The notes under the pieces: model-generated | Seen by the model: only the letters and a program-made list of their open reading frames with translations | Database searches by the model: none | Told to the model about the DNA's origin: nothing | Assembly: GCA_009760855.2 (NCBI GenBank) | Contig: WPIO01000004.1 | Coordinates: 13,309,501-13,373,500, forward strand | Origin: Cristatella mucedo | Lineage: Eukaryota > Bryozoa > Phylactolaemata > Cristatellidae | Length of the DNA stretch: 64,000 nt | Direction of reading: 5' to 3' | Shown here: one piece after another, positions 55,921 to 64,000 of the stretch | How the letters are laid out: every line of letters starts with the position of its first letter | Position numbering within the stretch: the first letter of the stretch is position 1 | Position numbers and translations under genes: made by a program

Positions 55921-56812
55921 AGAAAGAGAGAGAGAGAACGCGAGAGCACAAGCCTGAGCATGAGCAACTCAGGCCCATAGCCGGAAAGGGGGTGTAGCTC
56001 CGTCCATGCCGGCAAAGCGATTGGTGCAGGGCCCACTCTGGGCCGAGCAAGCCATGGCGAGATGCAACGTCACGTTTAATGGTTGCAATGCACGTGCACC
56101 TCACAATCTAGCGAGCGAGACTTCAGCAGCAGCAAGAACGCCAGCTGCCCGGGAGCACTCGAATCGAGATGCTCGTCGTGTCTTCCGCACGGCAAGGCGT
56201 CCTACAGCGCTCGCCGAGCGCTGGCACCACCGCAGCTTTAGTCCGTTCGACCAGCTAGCTATGCAGGGAGCATGATGCGCGTGTTTGTGCGAGCGCAAGC
56301 AAGCTGCATCAGCAAAGCCCGCAGCACGCCTCGAGGCACCCGTGCAGCGCTGTCCGCTCTTTCGTTGCGGACAGCGCTGCAACCGCAAACGGCCGCCATC
56401 TCTCAGCTGCCACATCTCGAGCACGGGCATGGCGACGATATGGCTGCTCCAAAGGGTTACGAAAAATACATTCTGGCGCTCGGTTAGCAGAGCTTCGTGA
56501 AAGCTGTGCCGAACAAACGTTGGTAGTGAGTGTGGGTTGACGACCGCAGGCGGCCATTGCAGCGCCGGTCACGCGATGCTAGTCACGTGACGACTGTAGG
56601 CATGAAGCAGCCGGTCTGCTTTCAGGCCAGGCAGAGCGCACACGGCAGCTGGTGCATACGCCCGGCGCTCTGCGGTCTCTTACCGGCCCCCATCCCCCCC
56701 CCGAGAGGCAGCTGTCGAGCTTCCTTGGCATCGCAGGGCTGCAGCCAGCAGCCTCACTATTCGGTAGGACGGCCACTTGCATCAGGCTCTTCACTTTCGG
56801 CTGCTGCCCTGC

Positions 56813-56818
56813 TTTAAT
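56813..56818 (-). terminator. Candidate poly(A) signal attaaa
   Basis: The variant signal attaaa on the minus strand lies about 35 nt after the stop codon of tail exon B. Position fits a very short 3' UTR, but the hexamer alone is weak evidence. Confidence 0.3.
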
Positions 56819-56853
56819 CACAGCTGCAACTAAGAGCTTTCCTTGCTAGCTGG

Positions 56854-57371
56854 CTAAGCTAAGCCATCTCTTACGTCATCAACATCCTGGTATGCCGCGT
56901 TCCTCGGCACCCACGGCCTACTGCGTGGGGCACTCAGCTGCTGCGCCGGCTGTGAGGCGAGGCCGGCTTCGTTGATCAGCAGACCGTCTTGCGTGGAGTG
57001 GTTGTGCAGTGCCGGGCGATACTGAGTCAGCTGAGGAGGTGGCATAGCAGTGGTTGTGCCGACCGGACGGCCCACTGCTAAATCTACTTCCGAGTAGGCA
57101 TAAGCAGCCTCGTTTGGCGGATGCAGCTTGGGCTGGCGGGCTGGCTGACTGGATGACGAGTCGGCCGTGGGCGCCGTTGACGTCGGCAGATTCAGCTCGC
57201 TGTGATTCGGCCTGTGACGGCTGCTGCCACCCGAGGTGCTACGTGGCAGCTTCGGGCTGGCCGTGAGCATGGGCGGCTGCTGGCCGCCTCGCAATGACTG
57301 GTCGTTGGCATAGAATGCTGAGCTCGAGTCAAAGCTTTCTTCAGCGGCATCGGCTCGCCAGGAATTCGCAT
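56854..57371 (-). CDS. Tail exon B of the probable receptor, with stop
   Basis: The acceptor tttacctttttccatag is preceded by about 380 nt of almost pure pyrimidine on the sense strand. The exon encodes 171 residues after the shared Asp codon, including DANSWRADAAEESFDSSSAFY, a basic Ser-rich patch, AYAYSEVDLA and AAYQDVDDV, then TAG at 56856-56854. Codon use is even and the frame is long and open, unlike the surrounding intron. Confidence 0.65.
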
Positions 57372-57582
57372 CTATGGAAAAAGGTAAATAGGAGCTCTTC
57401 CAGCCAGGGGTATGATTACTCCTCGACGATGATGATGATAATGACGACGAGAGGTAAAGATAGGAGGAAGAGAGAAAGGAAGAGTGAGAGAGAAGGGAGA
57501 GAGAAGGGAGAGAGTAGGGTGAAGGAGAGAAGAGAGAGAAGGATGATATTTCGAGAGACAAGAGTGAGAGAGAGGGAGGGAG

Positions 57583-57621
<39 letters not shown>

Positions 57622-60600
57622 AGAGAGAGACAGAGAGATGGAGGGAGATACAAAAGAGAAGATTAGAGAGAGACAGGGTGGGAGAGAGAGAGGGGTAATA
57701 TTAAGAGAGACAGAGTGAGGGAAGATGTACATGAAATAAAGAGAGAAAGAGGAATTCGGAGGTTTGAGCAGGAGAAGGAGGGAGACAAACACATATACAC
57801 CCACGAGCCTCACACAGCTAGCAAGGTGTACACGGAGCCGAGGATAGCAAACGCTGAGCTTGAGAAATCAGGAATACAGGTACAACTTGGAACAGGTTTC
57901 AATAACTTCTGAGAAGCACTCACTAGGTACAACGCAAATACGACAAGACAGCATGTGCCAGGACTTCTGTGAGCACAAGCGTGCACGTGTATAAATAAAA
58001 AAAAAAAAAATCCTAGCTGATTTAACAGCCTCTTTTTGTATAGCGACAGAAGAGCCTTTACGGCTATCACCACCGCTTGCAGTGGCTATAAAGAATCACC
58101 CACCACAGGAATCGAACCCACGACCTCGGGTCCAAGGTCGTGAAAGCAACCGCCTCACGTGTATGTGCTGAAGGGTGCCCATCCAAGGGAACCACACAAA
58201 ATCTTACTGTGGCGACCAGCTGTCCAAGTCAGCTAACTTTATACCGAAGCAAAAAAACGTGATCACGGACTCAGCAAAGCGTGATACTCGTGCCTCAACA
58301 GCTGAAGCAAACGCTTTGCACTTTGCACTTTGACCTAGATCCAGCTACAGGGCTATCCTAGCTCACAGTTTGCTTGCTGTACTTCCAACACCAAATCCTG
58401 GGCAGAAATCTTACTCACGTAACCGTTCGATCCCGAACCTGCTGCTGCTGCTGCTGGTACGATAAAAGGCTGAGAGATATTAACCTTCAGCCTGACCTCT
58501 ACCACTAAAGGACCAGACACCTTGACTTCTGCCACTAAAGCTAAACAGTGAAGACGTGCCGTGCCGGCTGCATCTTCTATAGTTTCATTAGGCATCACTT
58601 GTGGATACATGAACGAAAGTCAGTATCTCCAGCTTGGCAGTCCCTCACGGTAGCGACGACATTTAGGACGACGACATCCTGCATGCGCGCACGCCGCGAC
58701 GATACCACGACGTGACCCTCGCCGGTTGCTTCCGGCAGTTCAGAGCTTACCTGCGCTGACCTCACTCACTACTTAAGACATGTAAGAAAACTAGAAAGTT
58801 TGACAAGGCACAGCACTTGGCTGAGGCAGACCAATGCACACAGCCCATCTCCTACTTGCAGCCTTTCTCCGTGGCAGCGGCAGTGGCAGCAGCAGCTACT
58901 GCCGCTGTCTTAAAAAAGGCCCAGCAGTAAAGAGCGCTCCCACTTTACGGCCAAGGTCGTAGGTTCGAATCCTGCTGCGAGCATTCCCTCATTGGCGACA
59001 GCAACCGGGGTGGTAGCAGCTAAGGCTTCCTCTGCAACTATATAAATGAGGCTAAAAAAAATCAGTGAATCACCTGAGTCACATGCACCAGAGAGACGTG
59101 AGAGAGCCACGAGAGGCTCGAGACTAGTTTTTTTTTTACTGAAGCACCAGCAGCTGTCTGCCTGCCGGGCTGGCGATCACAAGCAACGGCATCCATGGTT
59201 TGAGCTCAGTTGGTAACCGTTGCTATTATACAATTCTCTCCTTTAGAGGTTAATAATTTTCCTATCGGGGAGGTGCGTCACATCATAATCTGTGAGGATG
59301 CTGCAGTGCGGTTGCGGAGAAAAGACAAAAGACTATTAGCGGAGTGCCTTTAGCTGCCAACCGACGGCTGACAAGCAAGGAAGCCGTGGAATTTTTTGCA
59401 TTGAAATTGCAGACGATCCATCGGTCGGATTTACATGGAGCAAAAACATGCTTACCGCTGGTTAAAGCCATCGAGTCTCCTCCTTCGAGTCTCCTCCTTA
59501 CCGAAGCCGACTTTCCTCCTAGTTAGGGTGTGTACACTACCAATGCAAGAAAAATTGATGGCCGACTTAGCCCCACCCCCAGATAGCTCCCTGCTTTTTA
59601 ATGCAGGAGGCTGAATAGGCTTCTCCCAGGAAGCCTCGAAGCCAACTCTCCAGCAGAAATTGAGTTCGCCACTGAAGACATCATTGTGTGCTACTAGGTG
59701 AGTAGGAAAAGAAAATGAACGTCACACAAATAGGAATTGTTTTTAGGGAAAGGGTATAGTGCTAAGTATACTGCACGACGTTACCGGTGTGTTAGCGCAT
59801 TAATAATAACAACAATAATACATTTGCTATAGTGCCCTCAGAGAACTTAATCTCTTTCTAGGCACTTCAAATTACATACACGGACACACTGATTTTCTTT
59901 GCAGAAATAGGTGAAGCAGTGGCCACAACAGATAAACATCCCATGTTCAGGCACTTGCCCTGAACACCATGACAAAGAGGCTTAAAGTAGAAGCGGCTTC
60001 TACTTCTTGAATATCGGCCGATTTGGCTCCCATCCCCAAGAGACCCTGCAACAGTAGCTCAAACCAGAGAGAAATCGGGGCCAATGCGGTGCCGAGTTAG
60101 GAGCAAAGTCGACAGTGTAGCACGAGAAAAAAAAAGAACTCAGGGGAACTCCCGGGAAGTTGGATCCTAGACCACAGAAATCAAGGGATGAATGACACGC
60201 AAGCTCAGCTACCTCAAACACTGTCTGCTTGGCCATTCTGACGTCCACTTGACAAGACAAAAATAGGAAATAATTTCCCCCCACTTAGGGCGGGGTAGGG
60301 ATCAACGACTGGTCTAGCCAATTTTAGCAGCGAGCCTCTAGCAGATCGGAGTGACCTCTCGTGTCTCCACCCACACTCCCTCCCTCCCTCCCCCCCCCCG
60401 AAAGCCGTGCACAGGACCGAGAGGCCAAGGTCTCTCCCTGCGAACAGTGAACTCGCGATTGCCCCGAACAACACTGTGTGATCCCTCCAATGACATCTCG
60501 TTAAATTAACTGCAGGCTCACGGAACTGGTTCCCTTCCCTTGCATCGGCGCAAGATCTCATATGCGCCAACTATTCAATGAAGAGCAAAACAAAAGTAAA

Positions 60601-62195
60601 ATCCCGATCAAAACAGCTCGGATCACCAGCTGCCGGCCCGCACGCATCAAACAGACGTAAGACTTGAAAAAAAATAAGTCGACGATCTCCAAAGACCATG
60701 TGGTGAGCGAGCGAGGGAAGGCATGCATACATAATTCATTTGTATAGCTCTCCAAGAGAACTTATATCTCCATTCAGGCTCTTCACGCATGTCATGGGGC
60801 TTGAGCCCACGACCACGGCCAGACTTTGGTCGGGGCGAGCACATTAACCGCAGGGCCAAACCAACCAGCTCGGAAGGCAAGCATGTACTGCACTTGCAAA
60901 CGTGGCGTTCGGCGATGATACGAGATGCCAGCTGGCGTTCCTGACCGTGCGTGCGCCTGTACCAACCACCACGGCAAACCAGTCTGCACTGGTATTCACT
61001 TCCTCTGGCTTATGTGGATTACTCCCAGAAAGTCACTGCTTCCACGGTGGCGGCCAGCCATCATGTGTCGCCCAGCAGCCGTGGGCAGACGCAGTCTGCT
61101 CACGGCTGCTTTTAGAAGCTAGCTCGAAATGGTACCTCTGCTCTTTGCTTTTTGGCCTTACCACTGAATTCTACTCGTCCTGTTGCTGTTGGCCTTAAGT
61201 TTTCCTTTTTCATTCGCATTCCTCCTCGTTTTCTTACTCAAGATGTACTGCGGTCCGCGCGTTGCCCAAAGCCTGACGAGCAGCAACATCGCTACAGCAA
61301 GTTGCTGCACATTGGGACGGAACAATAATCGAGTGGCAACAGGCAGTGGGCACACCTGCACGGACTGCAGCTCTTCCGAGAAAGACGCAATGGCTGCAAC
61401 TACGGGGGAAGAGGGTGAGAATCGAGACTGAACAAGCTGCAGAAGACGACCGGCATGACGTGACTTCGTCCCATCCACACACTAGGCTGCTGCTGCTGCA
61501 GCAGCAGCCGCGGGAGTGACGTAAGACTCTGCCACAATCTACCACGATCAATAACAAATTGGCTGAATTTAGCTCACTCAAGCAGCGATCAAGACTGCGA
61601 TTTTCACAGCGCCTGCTTAGAGTGTGCCAGCAAAATTTCAATGCATTCTCCTTTCGTGCATTATCGAGAAAGTTGACTTTGTAATGCAGCATGCAGACTG
61701 CTGTATCATTGGAAAGGGTTAGCAGTCGCGAGCTTCGTAGTCTCAGTTTTCTCGAGCGCATACGTGAAACGCCTTGATTTTTGGTGGACACTCCTATAAA
61801 CAGCAATGTGTCCTATGCAATCCTTATTAGGATGGCAGTGCTGGTCTATCCCAAAAACGTACTACAATCCACTAGGAGGGGTAGGGAAGTGTGCTTGAAG
61901 TCAATTTTCTCGAGACTGCACAAATGCAATGCCGTGAAATCAGCAGACGCTACATTCTAAACACAGCTACCTGTATTATGCAATAATTATTTGATCTTTG
62001 CACCGACGAATTTCGGTGGATCGCCGTAATGCGTCACCACGTGCGGGCCACTGGCCGCTGCCGCCATTGCTGCACAGCTGCGCCCAATGAGTACTCACCA
62101 ACATTCTCGTAGTTATGCAACTGGTTGACCCGATGCCGGTGAAGGTCGGCATCTGCATCGTTCACCGGCGGCGGTGCCGGGTCCAAAGAGCTGGT
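56854..62195 (-). CDS. C-terminal tyrosine-motif tail of a probable receptor, last two coding exons (5' part outside the window)
   Basis: Exon A (62195-62099) and exon B (57371-56854) join in phase 1 to give the last 204 residues of a protein whose upstream exons lie beyond the right edge. Seen: no hydrophobic segment; a Ser/Pro/Thr/Gln-rich, disordered-looking chain with tyrosines in NYENVD, FYANDQ, AYSEVDL and YQDVDDV. YENV and YAND fit the pY-x-N pattern bound by Grb2-type SH2 domains; YSEV and YQDV have a hydrophobic residue at +3, as SH2 targets often do. Inferred: a cytoplasmic tail of a single-pass receptor, possibly of the Ig superfamily, that signals through tyrosine phosphorylation. 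Exon A enters at phase 0 after acceptor tgctggttgcag. The tail converges on the PAF-AH gene. An attaaa about 35 nt after the stop may be the poly(A) signal. No family can be assigned from the tail alone. Confidence 0.6.
57440..57780 (+). repeat. Polypurine (GA-rich) tract upstream of tail exon B
   Basis: Almost only A and G for about 340 bp, with pure GA at 57583-57619. On the gene's sense strand it is a giant polypyrimidine tract that ends about 70 nt before the exon B acceptor. Confidence 0.9.
57996..58166 (-). mobile_element. tRNA-derived SINE, family 1
   Basis: Reverse complement, near complete: A run, tcctagctgatttaacagcctctttttgtatagcgacagaagagcc, cacaggaatcgaacccacgacctcgggtccaaggtcgtgaaagcaaccgcctcac. 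It lies in the intron of the receptor-tail gene, in the same direction. Confidence 0.92.
58905..59075 (+). mobile_element. SINE related to family 1
   Basis: cagtaaagagcgctcccactttacggccaaggtcgtaggttcgaatcctgctgcgagcattcc (box B clear), gtggtagcagctaaggcttcctctgcaactatataaatgaggct, then an A-rich end. Confidence 0.8.
59801..59870 (-). mobile_element. LINE main-family 3' end fragment
   Basis: AAT-rich start, catttgctatagtgccctcagagaacttaatctctttctaggcacttc: reverse complement of the LINE terminus. Confidence 0.8.
60736..60885 (-). mobile_element. SINE family 2
   Basis: On the minus strand: gagctggttggtttggccctgcggttaatgtgctcgcc, box-B-like gtgggctcaagcccc, then gaagagcctgaatggagatataagttctcttggagagctatacaaatgaatt. 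Same order and LINE-like tail as the copy at 55.4 kb. Confidence 0.75.
62099..62195 (-). CDS. Tail exon A of the probable receptor
   Basis: It is flanked by a pyrimidine-rich acceptor and the donor g|gtgagt (phase 1). It encodes 32 residues: an acidic and proline stretch, DLHRHRVNQL and HNYENV. The split codon becomes Asp when joined to exon B. Confidence 0.6.
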
Positions 62196-62954
62196 CTGCA
62201 ACCAGCACAGGACAGGCAATAAGCAAGGGCGCACTATGCCAGCCACCCACTGGGAGACAGCAGCCGACTTTCGCAGCCAACAAATAGATGTGCACGTGAG
62301 CGCAATCGAGCCGCTGCTGCTATGTGGCATCAAATGCATACGGTAACCCTCAGAGCCGGTAACTGGTCAATTCGTTGCAGGACTATTCGACGGCGTAGAT
62401 TATGAAAAGTGCACATCCATTGATTACTTACACGAACGTAGCCACAACATTAATTTAATTTCTTAGCAGTGCATTATAAAATAACCCGAATTGTCAGAGC
62501 CAAATCGTCTTGCGACAAATTGTCGTAGAACCAGGTGACACCCCTCACCCCCCCTACTAGGCCACCTGATCCATCTCCCGGGGACATATGCCCCTCCCTG
62601 CCCACCCCTAAGGTACGCCACTGCACTGCCTGCTGCAGGTCACATGCAGGTCATACACTCAACCGCTGCACACCTTTCTGTTACCCTTCGGCTTCGGATA
62701 ATCAGCACAAGAAATGGACGCTCAGCAGTGTGCCGGCTCAGCAGGGCCGTCAAGCGGGGCTGCCACATCGACGGCCTCTGCTATGTGAGACCGCCGCCTA
62801 CCACGAAGTGGTTTTCAGTGCCGCAGCGCCAGACGCTGGCTTAAATCTATGAAATGGAGCCCCGTGGTACGGAGGAGTAAAGTGAGACGGTCGATGAGGC
62901 TAGCAGCAAAAGCACATTCCTCCGCCGCCTGCCGTACTGCATACACAAGGTAGC

Positions 62955-64000
62955 GATCTGTCATCACTGGTAGATTGCTACAACACGACACTAGCTGATA
63001 CGCTCGACGAGTTTGCACCTTTGACAAAGCGCACTGTGCGCCCCCGCCCAGACGGCCTATGGTTTACCACAGACATTAAACTAGCCAAGTCTACTAAACG
63101 AAAGCTTGAAAAGGCATACAAAAGATCCGGACTAACTGTCCATCGACAGGCATATGAAGACTACTGTAGGTCGTACCAATCGATCCTAGCAAAGGCTAAG
63201 TCTAGCTTCTATAGAAACATTGTTGAATCACAGATGCACAATCCAAAAATGCTGATGTCGACAATAAACCATCTCCTTAACCGTTCCCAGGTTAGCTCCT
63301 TACCTGATGATCCTTGTGATGATCTAGCCGATCGCTTCTCTCGATTCTTTGTGCAGAAGATAGACAAAATCAGGGAATCCATCCCTACGATGACAACCTT
63401 CCCACTAGAATGCTGTTCCTCGGTTCCTGGCTGCGCCTCAATGTCTGCATTTAAACAGGTCACTAGTGATGTAGTCCTAAAGCTCGTATCTCAATCAAAG
63501 AAGACAACAAGTCCACTGGACCCTATTCCCACTGTCCTGCTCCTACGTTGCATTGATCTGCTGCTGCCATGCATAACCAACTTAAGCAACTACCGCCCAG
63601 TCTCCCTTCTACCATTCCTATCAAAGACACTGGAACGGGTCGTGGCAGACCAGCTGAACTCGTATATCGAAACCTCACACCTTGCTAGTAAGTTCCAGTC
63701 TGGCTTTAGAGCTAATCACTCCACAGAGTCAGCATTGCTTCGGGTATACAACGACCTACTTAGGAATGCAGACATGGGTAGAGTGTCTCTTCTTGTTTTG
63801 CTCGATCTTTCGGCAGCTTTTGATACCATCGATCACAAAGTACTTCTAGAGCGCCTCTCATCTCGCCTGGGCATCACTGGCACTGCTCTGCAGTGGTTCA
63901 GGTCCTATCTCAGTGGGAGACTCCAGAGTGTTGACGTGAATGGACAAAGATCATCTGAAGTACCTCTAAAATATGGAGTACCTCAGGGCTCTGTGCTAGG
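62955..64000 (+). mobile_element. LINE main family, open reading frame running off the right edge
   Basis: From gatctgtcatcactgg onward one frame stays open for about 348 codons to the end of the window. It encodes the linker between endonuclease and RT (RPRPDGLWFTTDIKLAK, FYRNIVESQM), DRFSRFFVQKIDKIRESI, SPLDPIPTVLL, then RT blocks LSNYRPVSLLPFLSKTLERVV, SGFRANHSTESALL, LLDLSAAFDTIDHKVLL (first catalytic Asp) and GVPQGSVL at the very edge; YADD would lie outside. It is 5' truncated. A short block between ITN and LSNYRP, expected from family members, is missing without breaking the frame. The copy looks young. Confidence 0.92.

Noticed and set aside
56854-57813. Treating the whole minus-strand frame (319 codons) as one exon, including its Ser/Leu/Pro-rich start
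   Set aside because: The first part is a translation of the polypyrimidine tract. A good acceptor at 57371 joins the remaining part in phase with exon A.
58353-58610. Minus-strand frame of 85 codons inside the receptor-tail intron
   Set aside because: Exons A and B join perfectly in phase without it, no good acceptor or donor pair brackets it, and it overlaps a CTG run.
58955-58985. Clear box B sequence (ggttcgaatcc), considered as a tRNA gene; similar sites at 38.3 and 11.9 kb
   Set aside because: The surrounding sequence does not fold as a cloverleaf and continues into the shared SINE body and tail.

Overview
The window is nuclear DNA from an animal, most likely a non-vertebrate metazoan. 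Genes are split by many GT-AG introns. The space between them holds LINE retrotransposons with reverse-transcriptase relics and (ATT)n tails, tRNA-derived SINEs, very long dinucleotide microsatellites and CpG-rich islands. There is no bacterial-style operon structure. The species cannot be named from the sequence alone.

Three protein-coding loci could be assembled by joining exons across introns with matching phases. (1) On the minus strand, 12577 to 5948, seven exons give a complete 412-residue protein: signal peptide, three immunoglobulin domains, and a short stalk ending in a hydrophobic C-terminus typical of a GPI-anchor signal (IgLON/lachesin-like layout). (2) On the plus strand, 41009 to 53725, eight exons give a complete 435-residue platelet-activating-factor acetylhydrolase (PAF-AH). 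Its predicted catalytic triad is Ser273, Asp296 and His351. A CpG-rich island covers its 5' end. (3) On the minus strand, 62195 to 56854, the last two coding exons of a gene that continues beyond the right edge encode a tyrosine-motif-rich C-terminal tail, probably the cytoplasmic tail of a receptor. Loci 2 and 3 converge and are about 3.1 kb apart.

The rest is repeat-rich. The main LINE family (L2/CR1-like) has copies at about 13.0, 23.6-25.3 (minus), 27.1-29.3, 29.3-30.3, 32.2-32.8, 33.5-34.4 (minus), 44.7-45.3 (minus) and 62.95-64.0 kb. The last copy has an uninterrupted reading frame running off the window. A different LINE lineage lies at 2.65-4.45 kb (minus). About fifteen SINEs of one tRNA-derived family are scattered about. 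Two members of a second SINE family share their 3' end with the LINE. One SINE (38.3 kb) is split by a 303-bp element that looks like a solo LTR. A 10-bp minisatellite at 31.8-33.1 kb is interrupted by a LINE fragment without loss of repeat phase.

No direct functional link between the three genes is visible. The two minus-strand genes both look like cell-surface proteins, and the PAF-AH looks like an intracellular lipid esterase. No new enzyme system, CRISPR array or gene cluster was found.
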